From Serratia rhizosphaerae (GTDB taxonomy: Bacteria; Pseudomonadota; Gammaproteobacteria; Enterobacterales; Enterobacteriaceae): DNA of 64,000 nt. Below, in pieces: positions 1-9,378 of the stretch; the first letter of the stretch is position 1, and each line of letters opens with the position of its first letter. The stretch covers positions 1,302,001-1,366,000 of the forward strand of contig NZ_CP041764.1 of the NCBI RefSeq assembly GCF_009817885.1. Reading direction: 5' to 3'. The notes below the pieces were generated by a model. That model saw nothing but the letters and a program-made list of their open reading frames with translations, did not search any database and had not been told where the DNA came from. The position numbers were made by a program, and so were the translations under genes.

Positions 1-49
1 CGATGACTTTAATCACCGCGTCATTGGTTAGTTCCATTGGTTCAAACAT
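1..49 (-). CDS. ftsZ: Cell division GTPase FtsZ, N-terminal codons only (partial)
   Basis: Only the first 16 codons are inside the window; the gene runs off the left edge. The reading begins MFEPMELTNDAVIKVI, the typical FtsZ N-terminus of enterobacteria. A GGAGAG ribosome binding site sits a few bases upstream of the ATG. FtsZ is the tubulin-like GTPase that forms the Z ring. Its position directly after ftsA is the standard dcw order and supports the call despite the short length. Confidence 0.9.
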   Translation of the reverse strand, partial: MFEPMELTNDAVIKVI

Positions 50-123
50 AGTTTCTCTCCGTTTTGTGCCTGTCGCTGCGAGACCATAAAAAAATACCGA
101 TGCATGGTCTCTTTGTTAAAACA

Positions 124-1380
124 TTAAAACTCTTTTCTCAGCCAGCTGTTGATACGTTTAAACCAACTGCCCACTGAGGCGCCTTTTTCTACTTCTGCCT
201 CACCACTCAGGTGAGACTCTTTTCCATAGTGCAGCAGACCTACCGCCGTCGAGTAGTAAGGCTCCTGCGCATAATCCGTCAGACCCGTGATGTTCAAGGG
301 TTGGCCGATGCGTACCTGGGTGTGGAACACCCGTTGCGCACAGGCTGCCAGGCCATCAATCTGGGCGGCGCCACCGGTCAGCACGATACCCGCTGCCAGA
401 TGATGCTTCACCCCTTGCTGACGCAGTTGCTCCTGTAATTGCAAAATCTCATCGTTAACCAGATTCAGCAGTTCGGTGTAGCGTGGCTCAATAACTTCAG
501 CCAGCGTCTGTCTTTGCAGACTGCGCGGAGGACGTCCCCCGACGCTAGGCACCTCTACACTCTCATCCTTGCTAACAATCGATCCAAGCGCACAACCGTG
601 TCGAACTTTAATCGCTTCCGCATCCGTCGGCGGCGTGCCGAAGGCGTAAGCAATATCGCTGGTGACCACGTTACCGGCATACGGGATAACCTTGGTGTGA
701 CGCAGCGCGCCACCGGTATACACCGCCATATCCATGGTACCGCCGCCGATATCCACCACACAGACGCCGAGCTCGCGCTCATCTTCGGTTAACACCGCAT
801 AGCTGGCAGCAAGACCGGCGAAAATAAGTTGGTCAACTTTCAGACCACAACGTTCAACCGCTTTAACAATGTTTTTTGCCATATCGTTATGGCAGGTGAT
901 CAGGTGCACCTTGGCCTGCATACGCACGCCGGACAACCCTACCGGGTTTTTGATGCCTTCCTGATAGTCGATGGCGTATTCCTGAGGAATCACATGCAGC
1001 ACGCGGTGTTCATCACGCACACGCACCGATTTGGCGGTATGCACAACGTTTTCCACATCCTCCATGGTCACTTCCTCTTCGGAAATAGGAACCATCCCGA
1101 TTTCATTCTGGCAACTGATGTGTTTGCCCGATAATGAGAGGTAGACCGAAGAAATCTGGCAATCCGCCATCAGTTCCGCCTGATCGATGGCGCGCTGCAC
1201 GCACTTCACCACCGATTCCAGGTCATTAACGCCGCCCTTATCCATGCCCCGGGACGGGCAGCTGCCCACCCCGATAATGTTGACCATGCCATCGGGCAGA
1301 ACTTCCCCTACCAGTGCGGCGACTTTCGCCGTACCGATCTCCAGTCCAACTACCAGTTTTCTGTCCGTCGACTTGATCAT
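124..1380 (-). CDS. ftsA: Cell division protein FtsA
   Basis: 418-residue actin-like ATPase that tethers FtsZ filaments to the inner membrane and recruits later divisome proteins. The N-terminus (VVGLEIGTAKVAALVGEV) is the phosphate-1 motif of the actin/Hsp70 fold; VVDIGGGTMDMAVY near residue 210 is phosphate-2 and IVLTGGAAQIDGL near residue 335 is the adenosine motif. The last residues (SWFKRINSWLRKEF) form the amphipathic membrane-targeting helix. Length fits the family. Its start overlaps the ftsQ stop by 4 bases (1377-1380), a sign of translational coupling; ftsZ follows. Confidence 0.98.
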   Translation of the reverse strand: MIKSTDRKLVVGLEIGTAKVAALVGEVLPDGMVNIIGVGSCPSRGMDKGGVNDLESVVKCVQRAIDQAELMADCQISSVYLSLSGKHISCQNEIGMVPISEEEVTMEDVENVVHTAKSVRVRDEHRVLHVIPQEYAIDYQEGIKNPVGLSGVRMQAKVHLITCHNDMAKNIVKAVERCGLKVDQLIFAGLAASYAVLTEDERELGVCVVDIGGGTMDMAVYTGGALRHTKVIPYAGNVVTSDIAYAFGTPPTDAEAIKVRHGCALGSIVSKDESVEVPSVGGRPPRSLQRQTLAEVIEPRYTELLNLVNDEILQLQEQLRQQGVKHHLAAGIVLTGGAAQIDGLAACAQRVFHTQVRIGQPLNITGLTDYAQEPYYSTAVGLLHYGKESHLSGEAEVEKGASVGSWFKRINSWLRKEF

Positions 1381-2231
1381 CGTTGTTTTGCCTGTGCCTG
1401 ATTCTGTTGCTGATTACTGTTTTGCTGTTCACGTGCCGCCTGCGGGTCGATTAACACCGGGCTCCATCCCACCGAGGCGCCGGAGTCATAGCGCAGGTCG
1501 ACGTAGCTGACACGTTTGTTTTCCGCCTGGCCCTGTTGCTCCAGCACCGGATACAGCTCGATAAAGCGTTGCAGGCGTCCCATGCGATCGTCACGCCCCA
1601 GTTCCAACCGAACATCGTTGTCCAAAGCCAGTTGCCAGGAGTGGCGCGCCGTCATCGCCGCCATCTTCAAGGTAAACTTGCCGGCGGCCAGCGTGCTGCT
1701 CATGGTGCGATAGCCGTCCAGCACGTCCTGCTCGCTTCCTTCCGGACCATAAAGCAGCGGCAATTTCTGCTTGCCGACGCGCTCCGCCGGAACGCTGAAT
1801 GATTTGCCTTCGGCATCGACCATATGCAAATCATTCCAGCGCGCCACCGGGACATACTCCACCAGATGGATTTTCAGCTCATCCGGCCATTGCTTGCGTA
1901 CGCTGGCCTGCTTAATCCACGGCAAGCGTTCAATCTGCTGCTGGATGACATTCACATCCTGCGTCATAAACGTGCCCGGCGATCCCAGCGCCAGGATAGC
2001 CTGGCGAATATCATCGTTGGTGGTGTAATGGCGTTCGCCGGTCACCACCAGGCGGGAGAGCGGCAGACGGCTGGCGTCTTTCATCCAGCCAATCACCGCC
2101 CAACCACTCCATAACACGGTCCCCAGCACCATCAGCAGGAAAAGCATTCCCGCCAGTTGGGTTCCATTGCTGCGCCGCGGGCTGTTGTTCTCCGCCTCGC
2201 GGTCGCGTGCATTCAGGGCAGCTTGCGACAT
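1377..2231 (-). CDS. ftsQ: Cell division protein FtsQ
   Basis: 284-residue bitopic inner-membrane divisome protein that links early and late division proteins through the FtsQLB complex. A short basic cytoplasmic tail is followed by one membrane segment (about residues 27-48, LAGMLFLLMVLGTVLWSGW), then a periplasmic POTRA domain starting LPLSRLVVTGERHYTTNDD and a beta domain. The C-terminal tail is rich in Gln/Asn, as is common in the family. It lies 1 base after the ddlB stop and overlaps ftsA by 4 bases. Confidence 0.97.
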   Translation of the reverse strand: MSQAALNARDREAENNSPRRSNGTQLAGMLFLLMVLGTVLWSGWAVIGWMKDASRLPLSRLVVTGERHYTTNDDIRQAILALGSPGTFMTQDVNVIQQQIERLPWIKQASVRKQWPDELKIHLVEYVPVARWNDLHMVDAEGKSFSVPAERVGKQKLPLLYGPEGSEQDVLDGYRTMSSTLAAGKFTLKMAAMTARHSWQLALDNDVRLELGRDDRMGRLQRFIELYPVLEQQGQAENKRVSYVDLRYDSGASVGWSPVLIDPQAAREQQNSNQQQNQAQAKQR

Positions 2232-2232
2232 A

Positions 2233-3153
2233 TCAGTCGGCCAATTCCAAAATTCTCGCCACCAGTTGCGAGAAGCTTAATCCAAACTGGCGTGCTGCCA
2301 TCGGCACCAGGCTATGACTGGTCATGCCCGGCGAGGTGTTCACCTCGAGCAGATAGAAGCTGCCATCGTTATCCTGCATTACATCAACGCGACCCCAGCC
2401 GCTGCAGTCCAGCGCACGGTAGGCGCGCACCGCCAGCGCGGCCAGTTCAGCCTCCTGCTCGGCCGACAAACCGCTCGGGCAGAAATACTGCGTATCGTCC
2501 GCAATGTATTTCGCCTGGTAGTCGTAAAACACGCCGGCCGGCTGAATGCGAATCGACGGCATCACGCTGTCGCCAATAAACGCCACGGTGTACTCCGGGC
2601 CGCTCAGCCATTTCTCCACCAGCACGTCGTCATCGTGGCGGAAGGCCTCTTCCAGCGCCGCTTCAAGCGCGCCGAATGACTCAACCTTGCTCATGCCGAC
2701 GCTGGAGCCTTCGCGGCTTGGCTTGACGATCAGCGGCAGCCCCAGAGCTTCGATGTTCGCCAGCGCCTGATGCTTGTCATCGCCGCTAAAATCCGCACGA
2801 TGCAGCGCCACGTAAGGGGCGATCGGCAGGCCCAGCGACTGCCACACCAGCTTGGTGCGCCATTTGTCCATGGTCAACGCCGAGGCCATCACGCCGCTGC
2901 CGGTATACGGCAGTTCCAGGAACTCCAGCATCCCCTGCAGGGTGCCGTCCTCGCCGCCGCGCCCGTGCAGCGCGATAAAGACTTTGCTAAAGCCCTGCGC
3001 CTTGAGCTGCGACACCGGGAAGTCGCGGGTATCGACGCCGTGAGCGTCAATGCCGGCTTCGCGCAGACCGGCCAGCACCGCCGCGCCGGACTGCAGGGAA
3101 ACATCACGTTCAGCAGAGGTGCCACCCAGCAGGACGGCGACTTTCTCAGTCAT
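2233..3153 (-). CDS. ddlB: D-alanine--D-alanine ligase B
   Basis: 306-residue ATP-grasp enzyme that joins two D-Ala residues for the peptidoglycan stem peptide. The start is placed at the ATG giving MTEKVAVLLGGTSAERDVSL, which matches E. coli DdlB in sequence and length; a longer upstream reading exists inside murC but does not resemble the family. The HGRGGEDGTLQGMLE motif (about residue 63), KPSREGSSVGMSKV (about 144) and LLEVNTSPGMTSHSL near the C-terminus are ATP-grasp signatures. The start lies inside the end of murC (8-base overlap), so translation is probably coupled. Confidence 0.97.
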   Translation of the reverse strand: MTEKVAVLLGGTSAERDVSLQSGAAVLAGLREAGIDAHGVDTRDFPVSQLKAQGFSKVFIALHGRGGEDGTLQGMLEFLELPYTGSGVMASALTMDKWRTKLVWQSLGLPIAPYVALHRADFSGDDKHQALANIEALGLPLIVKPSREGSSVGMSKVESFGALEAALEEAFRHDDDVLVEKWLSGPEYTVAFIGDSVMPSIRIQPAGVFYDYQAKYIADDTQYFCPSGLSAEQEAELAALAVRAYRALDCSGWGRVDVMQDNDGSFYLLEVNTSPGMTSHSLVPMAARQFGLSFSQLVARILELAD

Positions 3154-4621
3154 GCGGCTGCTCCTCTTTGTTCTGCGGCTGCAGCTGCAGCTCCGCCAGA
3201 TTACGGGCAATTTTGCCGACGTTGCCCGCCCCCTGCACCAGCACCAGGTCGTCCGCCTGCAGCAGCTGGGCCAGCGTTTCCGGCACGGTATCCGCGTCGG
3301 ACACTAAAATCGGGTCCAGCTTGCCGCGGTTACGGATGGTGCGGCACAGCGAACGGCTGTCCGCGCCCGGAATCGGCGCTTCACCCGCCGGATAGACCTC
3401 CAGCATCAGCAGTACGTCCACCTGCGACAGCACGTTGGCAAAGTCATCGTACAGGTCGCGGGTGCGGGTGTATCGATGCGGCTGGAACACCATCACCAGG
3501 CGTTTATCCGGCCAGCCGGCGCGTGCCGCTTTGATCGTGGCGTCCACCTCAGTCGGATGGTGGCCGTAATCGTCCACCAGCATCGCGCTGCCTGCGCCGC
3601 CGTTCACCGCATCCAGCGCGAACTCGCCCAGGAAGTCGAAACGGCGTCCGGTCCCCTGGAAGCCAGCCAGCGCACGCAAAATATCCTCGTCGTCAATGCC
3701 CTCTTCGGTAGCCACGGCCACCGCCGCCGCCGCGTTCAGCGCATTGTGGCGTCCCGGTGCGTTCAGGGTGACCGTCATCAGCGGCTTATCCTGACGGCTC
3801 AGGGTAAAGTGCCCCTGCGGGCCAATCTGGCTGTAGCTTTCAATACGCACGTCGGCATCTTCGCTAAAACCGTACGTTGTAATATGGCGCCCGACGCGCG
3901 GCAACAGTTCACGCACCACCGGGTCATCAATGCACATCACCGCACGGCCGTAGAACGGCAGGTTGTGCAGGAAGTTGATAAACGTCTGCTTCAGGTTTTC
4001 AAAGTCGCCATGGTAAGTGTCCATGTGGTCGGCTTCGATATTGGTGACAATCGCCACCATCGGCTGCAGGTGCAGGAACGACGCGTCGCTTTCGTCAGCC
4101 TCCGCAATCAGATAACGGCTGCAGCCGAGGCGCGCATGCGTGCCCGCCGCCTTCACCAGACCGCCGTTGACAAAGGTCGGATCCAGACCGGCTTCCGCAT
4201 AAATACTGGACACCATCGCGGTGGTGGTGGTTTTGCCGTGCGTACCGGCCACGGCGATGCCGTGACGGAAGCGCATCAGCTCGGCCAGCATTTCTGCACG
4301 GCGAATCACCGGAATGCGTGCTTCACGCGCCGCGACGATCTCAGGGTTGTCAGAAGCAATGGCGGTGGAGACCACCACTACGCTCGCATCCAGCACGTTC
4401 TCCGGACGATGGTTGAAATAGATCGTCGCCCCCAGCGCGCTCAGCTGCTGGGTCACCGGATTCGGCGCCAGATCCGAGCCGCTGATTTGATACCCTTCAT
4501 TAGCCAACACTTCGGCGATACCACCCATGCCGGCACCACCGATGCCGACAAAGTGAATGTGCCGGACGCGACGCATCTCGGGCACGATTGTACGTAGTTT
4601 CGCCAGTTGTTGTGTATTCAT
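3146..4621 (-). CDS. murC: UDP-N-acetylmuramate--L-alanine ligase MurC
   Basis: 491-residue cytoplasmic Mur ligase that adds L-Ala to UDP-MurNAc. The chosen ATG gives MNTQQLAKLRTIVPEMRRVR, essentially the E. coli start and length; an extension of 13 residues upstream is possible but unlike the family. The N-terminal Rossmann motif HFVGIGGAGMGGIAEVL, the ATP loop GTHGKTTTTAMV (about residue 125) and the DDYGHHPTEV motif (about 345) are all present. It lies between murG and ddlB on the same strand, with about 85 bases separating it from the murG stop. Confidence 0.97.
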   Translation of the reverse strand: MNTQQLAKLRTIVPEMRRVRHIHFVGIGGAGMGGIAEVLANEGYQISGSDLAPNPVTQQLSALGATIYFNHRPENVLDASVVVVSTAIASDNPEIVAAREARIPVIRRAEMLAELMRFRHGIAVAGTHGKTTTTAMVSSIYAEAGLDPTFVNGGLVKAAGTHARLGCSRYLIAEADESDASFLHLQPMVAIVTNIEADHMDTYHGDFENLKQTFINFLHNLPFYGRAVMCIDDPVVRELLPRVGRHITTYGFSEDADVRIESYSQIGPQGHFTLSRQDKPLMTVTLNAPGRHNALNAAAAVAVATEEGIDDEDILRALAGFQGTGRRFDFLGEFALDAVNGGAGSAMLVDDYGHHPTEVDATIKAARAGWPDKRLVMVFQPHRYTRTRDLYDDFANVLSQVDVLLMLEVYPAGEAPIPGADSRSLCRTIRNRGKLDPILVSDADTVPETLAQLLQADDLVLVQGAGNVGKIARNLAELQLQPQNKEEQPHD

Positions 4622-4706
4622 ACTCTCTCTAATCCAGGGCCCGCGTAGCGCCCACCACATGATATTTCTTTATTTACAGGCCCGGCGAACCGAACCCCTG
4701 CAATCT

Positions 4707-5771
4707 CTATTTCGCGACGCGGATCAGTTCCGCCGCCACCCGTTCGGTGGCATCGGTGATCGCCACCGAACGCGCTTTCTCCGCCATGGCCAGCAGGGTC
4801 GGACGATCCCAGCTCGCCAGCAGTTCGGCCACCGTATCGGCGTTGAACTGCGGCTGTTCAATAATCTTCGCCGCGCCGGCTTCTTCCAGCGGGCGGGCGT
4901 TCCAGTACTGCTGACGGTCCTTATGCTGGAACGGCACAAAAATCGCCGGCAGTCCCGCCGCGGCAATCTCGCTGACGGTCAGCGCGCCGGAACGGCACAC
5001 CACCACGTCAGCCCAGGCATAGGCGGCCGCCATATCATCGATAAACTCGGCGACCTTATGCTGCGTCTGCCCGACGCGGGCATATTCGCGCTGAACCGTG
5101 TCCAACGCGCCTTTGCCTACCTGATGCCAGAGCGTAATTTTATCGCCCAAACGCGCCGCGACTTCAGGAACAGTCTGATTCAGCACGCGCGCGCCCTGAC
5201 TGCCGCCAACCACCAGCACGCGGACAGGGCCTTCACGCCCGGCCAGGCGTTCCGCCGGCAACGGCAGCGCCAGCACGTCGGTACGTACCGGGTTGCCCAC
5301 CACCGCCGCTTTCGGGAAGGCGCCGGGGAAAGCCTGCAGCACCGTGGTGGCGATGCGCGCCAGCCAGCGGTTGGTCAGGCCGGCGATGCCGTTCTGTTCG
5401 TGCAGCACGACCGGAACGCCGCACTGCCAGGCCGCCAGGCCGCCCGGGCCGGAAACGTAACCGCCCATGCCCAGCACCACGTCCGGCTGGTAGCTGCGCA
5501 TAATCGCCTTCGCCTGACGCACCGCGCGCCAGATGCGCAGCGGCGCGCTCAGCTGTGCCATCACGCCTTTGCCGCGCAGGCCGGAAATACGAATAAAATC
5601 AATTTCGATCCCGTGCTTTGGCACCAGATCGGCTTCCATTCTGTCTGCGGTTCCGAGCCAGCGCACCTGCCAGCCCTGCGCCATCAGATGATGAGCGACC
5701 GCCAGCCCGGGGAACACATGCCCGCCGGTCCCGCCTGCCATCACCATTAAACGCTTCGCTTTCCCGCTCAT
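4707..5771 (-). CDS. murG: UDP-GlcNAc:undecaprenyl-PP-MurNAc-pentapeptide GlcNAc transferase MurG
   Basis: 354-residue GT-B glycosyltransferase at the inner face of the membrane that converts lipid I to lipid II. The first glycine-rich loop MVMAGGTGGHVFPGLAVA sits at the N-terminus, the second (VVLGMGGYVSGPGGLAAW) near residue 98, and the donor-binding region VVVCRSGALTVSEIAAAGLPAIFVP near residue 260. Length fits the family. It starts 3 bases after the ftsW stop. Confidence 0.97.
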   Translation of the reverse strand: MSGKAKRLMVMAGGTGGHVFPGLAVAHHLMAQGWQVRWLGTADRMEADLVPKHGIEIDFIRISGLRGKGVMAQLSAPLRIWRAVRQAKAIMRSYQPDVVLGMGGYVSGPGGLAAWQCGVPVVLHEQNGIAGLTNRWLARIATTVLQAFPGAFPKAAVVGNPVRTDVLALPLPAERLAGREGPVRVLVVGGSQGARVLNQTVPEVAARLGDKITLWHQVGKGALDTVQREYARVGQTQHKVAEFIDDMAAAYAWADVVVCRSGALTVSEIAAAGLPAIFVPFQHKDRQQYWNARPLEEAGAAKIIEQPQFNADTVAELLASWDRPTLLAMAEKARSVAITDATERVAAELIRVAK

Positions 5772-5774
5772 CCC

Positions 5775-6977
5775 TTACCTCTTAACAAACGCCTGGGCTT
5801 TCGCCAGACGCGTTTCATAATCAATACGCAATAACAGCACGATCGCCGTCGACATAATCAGCAGGCTCGAACCGCCATAACTGATCAGCGGCAGGGTCAG
5901 GCCTTTGGTTGGCAGCATGCCCGCCGCCGCGCCGACGTTAACCAGCGCCTGGAAGCTGAACCACACGCCGACCGAGCAGGCGAGAAAACCGGAAAAACGC
6001 TGATCGATTTCCAGCGCCCTGCGGCCGATCGACATCGCGCGAAAAGCGACGAAGAATACCATTAACAGCGCGAAAACCACACCGATATAGCCGAGTTCTT
6101 CACCTAAAATCGAGAAGATAAAGTCGGTGTGCGCCTCCGGCAAATATTCCAGTTTCTGCACCGAGTTGCCGAGCCCCTGCCCCCAGAATTCGCCGCGGCC
6201 GAACGCCATCAGCGATTGGGTCAGCTGGTAGCCGCTGCCGAACGGGTCGGCCCACGGGTTCCAGAATGAGGTCACGCGGCGCATACGGTACGGTTCGGCG
6301 ATAATCAACAGCACCACGGCGAACACGCCGGAGCCGATAATCGCCAGGAACTGCCACATTTTGGCGCCGGCCAGGAACAGCATCGCCAGCGTGGTGATAA
6401 ACAGCACCACCACGGTGCCCAGATCCGGCTGCGCCAGCAGCAGCACCGCCAGCACCACCATCACGCCCATCGGCTTACAGAAGCCCCAGAAGTTGCTGCG
6501 CACCTCGTCAACCTTGCGCACCAGATAGCTCGCCAGGTAGCAGAACAGCGACAGCTTCGACAGCTCCGCCGGCTGGATACGCAGCGGCCCCAGGGCAATC
6601 CAGCGCGATGCGCCGTTTACCGAGCTGCCGACCACCAGTACGATGAGCAGCAAGACGATCGACACCAGCAGCATCGCGGTGCTGTAACGCTGCCAGACAT
6701 CCATCGGGACGCGCAGCGTCACCAGCGACAGGCCGAACGCCAGCCCCAGATACAGCGCGTCACGCTTGGCGAACAGGAACGGATCGTCCGCCAGACGCTG
6801 ACCGATCGGCATCGACGCCGAGGTCACCATCACAAAGCCGATAATCGCCAGACCGAACGTCAGCCACAGCAGCGTACGGTCATACAGCACCAGCGTGGCG
6901 TTCTCGTTTTCACGCGAGCCCATCACCCAGTCTTTCAGTTTTTCCGCTAAGCCGAATGACGGCAGTTGTAGTTTCAT
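5775..6977 (-). CDS. ftsW: Septal peptidoglycan polymerase FtsW (SEDS family)
   Basis: 400-residue SEDS-family glycosyltransferase with about ten membrane segments, which polymerises lipid II at the septum together with FtsI. Family signatures include NGASRWIALGPLRIQPAELSK and the C-terminal GMLPTKGLTLPLISYGGSSL. The protein is slightly shorter at the N-terminus than E. coli FtsW (414 residues). The start ATG overlaps the murD stop by 4 bases. Its position between murD and murG is standard. Confidence 0.97.
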   Translation of the reverse strand: MKLQLPSFGLAEKLKDWVMGSRENENATLVLYDRTLLWLTFGLAIIGFVMVTSASMPIGQRLADDPFLFAKRDALYLGLAFGLSLVTLRVPMDVWQRYSTAMLLVSIVLLLIVLVVGSSVNGASRWIALGPLRIQPAELSKLSLFCYLASYLVRKVDEVRSNFWGFCKPMGVMVVLAVLLLAQPDLGTVVVLFITTLAMLFLAGAKMWQFLAIIGSGVFAVVLLIIAEPYRMRRVTSFWNPWADPFGSGYQLTQSLMAFGRGEFWGQGLGNSVQKLEYLPEAHTDFIFSILGEELGYIGVVFALLMVFFVAFRAMSIGRRALEIDQRFSGFLACSVGVWFSFQALVNVGAAAGMLPTKGLTLPLISYGGSSLLIMSTAIVLLLRIDYETRLAKAQAFVKR

Positions 6978-8293
6978 CCGCCAAGCTCCTGTGCCAGACG
7001 GGCGAACTCATCGCCGCGTACTTCAAAATTACGGAACTGATCCAGGCTGGCGCAGGCGGGTGACAGCAGCACCATATCGCCGGAGCGCACCACGCCGGCT
7101 ATCGCCTGCATCGCCTGTTCCATGGTTTCAGTCTGCAGCGCCACATCGGGACGCAGCTGCGCCAGTTGGGCACCGTCGCGGCCAAAGCAGTACAGGCGGA
7201 TATTGTCGCCCTGCAGATAACGCGCCAGCGGTGAGAAGTCGGCCGATTTGCCGTCGCCGCCCAACAGCAGATGCAGCGTGCCGTCGATCTGCAGGCCGTT
7301 CAGCGCCGCTTCGGTGCTGCCGACGTTGGTCGCTTTGGAGTCATTAATCCAGCGCACGCCGTTATGCTCCAGCACCAGTTGGAAGCGGTGTGCCAGCCCG
7401 GCGTAGGTGGTCAGCGCCTTCAGACTGGAGGAACGCGGAATTTTCACCGCGTCGGCCAGCGCCAGCGCCGCCAGCGCATTGGTCAGGTTGTGCTGGCCGC
7501 TCAGTTTCATCTCGCGAGTGTTCAGCACTTTTTCGCCGCTCACCCGCAGCCAGGTCTCGCCCTGCTGACGGTTGAGATGGTAATCCCCCACGTCGACGCC
7601 GAAACTGATGCAGCGCTCGTCGGCGCCGCGCACCGGCATGGTCAGCCCATCGTCTGCGTTCACCACGCAGGTCTTGGCCTGTTCGTAAATGCGCAATTTC
7701 GCCGCCCGGTACTGCTGCAACCCCAGCGGATAGCGATCCATATGGTCTTCGCTGATATTGAGCACGGTGGCGGCAGCGGCGCGCAGGCTGCTGGTGGTTT
7801 CCAACTGGAAACTCGACAGCTCCAGCACGTACAGATCGCACGCCTGGCGCAGCAGGCTCAGCGCCGGTAAACCGATATTGCCGCCAACGCCGACCGCCCA
7901 GCCGGCAGCCTTCGCCATCTCACCCACCAGGGTGGTGACGGTGCTTTTGCCGTTGGAGCCGGTAATCGCCACAATCGGCGCCTGCGCCTCACGGCAGAAC
8001 AGTTCGATGTCGCCGACGATTTCCACGCCGGCTTCCGCCGCGCTGAGGAGGGCCGGCGTAGACAGCGCCACGCCCGGGCTGGCGACGATCAGGTCCGCCG
8101 ACAGCAGCCAGTCTTCACGCAGATTGCCCAGATGACGTTCCACGCTCTCCGGCAGTTGCTCCAGCCCTGGCGGAGACATGCGGGTATCCATAACGCGCGG
8201 CGTCACGCCGTGCGTTATAAAGAAATCAACACAGGACAGGCCGGTCAGGCCCAGTCCGATGATGACCACTTTTTTACCCTGATAATCCGCCAT
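6974..8293 (-). CDS. murD: UDP-MurNAc-L-alanine--D-glutamate ligase MurD
   Basis: 439-residue Mur ligase adding D-Glu to UDP-MurNAc-L-Ala. The N-terminal Rossmann-like motif VVIIGLGLTGLSCVDF, the ATP-binding loop ITGSNGKSTVTTLVGEM (about residue 110) and the substrate-binding WINDSKATNVGST (about 315) are visible, along with LLLGGDGKSADF. Length matches E. coli (438). It starts 2 bases after the mraY stop and overlaps ftsW by 4 bases. Confidence 0.97.
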   Translation of the reverse strand: MADYQGKKVVIIGLGLTGLSCVDFFITHGVTPRVMDTRMSPPGLEQLPESVERHLGNLREDWLLSADLIVASPGVALSTPALLSAAEAGVEIVGDIELFCREAQAPIVAITGSNGKSTVTTLVGEMAKAAGWAVGVGGNIGLPALSLLRQACDLYVLELSSFQLETTSSLRAAAATVLNISEDHMDRYPLGLQQYRAAKLRIYEQAKTCVVNADDGLTMPVRGADERCISFGVDVGDYHLNRQQGETWLRVSGEKVLNTREMKLSGQHNLTNALAALALADAVKIPRSSSLKALTTYAGLAHRFQLVLEHNGVRWINDSKATNVGSTEAALNGLQIDGTLHLLLGGDGKSADFSPLARYLQGDNIRLYCFGRDGAQLAQLRPDVALQTETMEQAMQAIAGVVRSGDMVLLSPACASLDQFRNFEVRGDEFARLAQELGG

Positions 8294-8295
8294 GA

Positions 8296-9378
8296 TTAAC
8301 GTACCTTCAGCGTTGCCAGGCCAATCAGCACCAGCATCAGCGAAACAATCCAGAAGCGCACAATAACGCGCGGCTCCGGCCAGCCTTTCAATTCATAGTG
8401 GTGGTGAATCGGTGCCATGCGGAAAATACGCTGACCGCGCAGCTTGAACGATCCCACCTGCAGGATCACCGACAGCGTTTCAACCACAAACACGCCGCCC
8501 ATAATCACCAGTAAAAACTCCTGACGCAGCAGCACCGCAATGGTGCCCAGCGCGCCGCCCAGCGCCAGCGAACCGACGTCGCCCATAAACACCTGCGCCG
8601 GGTAGGTGTTGAACCACAGGAAACCCAGCCCTGCGCCGACAATCGCGGTGCAGACAATCACCAGCTCGCCGGCATGCCGCAGGTACGGAATATGCAGGTA
8701 GTTGGCGAAGTTCATGTTGCCGGTCGCCCAGGCCACCAGCGCAAAACCGGACGCCACCAGCACCGTCGGCATAATCGCCAGGCCGTCCAGGCCGTCGGTC
8801 AGGTTGACCGCGTTGCCGGTGCCGACAATCACAAAGTAGGCCAGCAGTACATACAGCAGCCCCAGCTGCGGCATCACGTCTTTAAAGAACGGCACCACCA
8901 GTTCGGTGGCGGGCGTATCTTTACCGACTATGTACATGCTGAATGCCACCACCAGTGCAATCACCGACATCCAGAAATACTTCCAGCGGGCAATCAGCCC
9001 TTTGGTGTCCTTGCGCACCACCTTGCGGTAATCATCGACGAACCCGACAATGCCGTAGCCCACCAGCACAAACAGCACGCACCAGACGTACGGGTTAGAC
9101 GGATAGGCCCACATCAGCACCGAAATGGTGATGGAGGTCAGAATCATAATGCCGCCCATGGTCGGCGTGCCGCGCTTGCTGAAGTGCGACTCCGGGCCAT
9201 CGTTACGCACTACCTGCCCGAAGGACATCTGCTGCAGGCGGCTGATCAGCCGCGGCCCCATCCACAGAGAAATAAACAGCGCGGTCAGCAGGCTGACAAT
9301 GGCGCGAAACGTCAGATAGGAAAAGACGTTAAAGCCGGAATAATATTTGACCAAATGCTCGGCCAGCCAAACTAACAT
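8296..9378 (-). CDS. mraY: Phospho-N-acetylmuramoyl-pentapeptide transferase MraY
   Basis: 360-residue polytopic inner-membrane enzyme making lipid I from UDP-MurNAc-pentapeptide and undecaprenyl phosphate. Ten membrane segments are expected. The Mg-binding motif FVDDYRKV (about residue 115), NAVNLTDGLDGLAI (about 190), the FMGDVGSLALGG motif (about 265) and the MAPIHHHYELKGW loop near residue 323 match the family. Length is identical to the E. coli enzyme. It overlaps the end of murF by 7 bases. Confidence 0.98.
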   Translation of the reverse strand: MLVWLAEHLVKYYSGFNVFSYLTFRAIVSLLTALFISLWMGPRLISRLQQMSFGQVVRNDGPESHFSKRGTPTMGGIMILTSITISVLMWAYPSNPYVWCVLFVLVGYGIVGFVDDYRKVVRKDTKGLIARWKYFWMSVIALVVAFSMYIVGKDTPATELVVPFFKDVMPQLGLLYVLLAYFVIVGTGNAVNLTDGLDGLAIMPTVLVASGFALVAWATGNMNFANYLHIPYLRHAGELVIVCTAIVGAGLGFLWFNTYPAQVFMGDVGSLALGGALGTIAVLLRQEFLLVIMGGVFVVETLSVILQVGSFKLRGQRIFRMAPIHHHYELKGWPEPRVIVRFWIVSLMLVLIGLATLKVR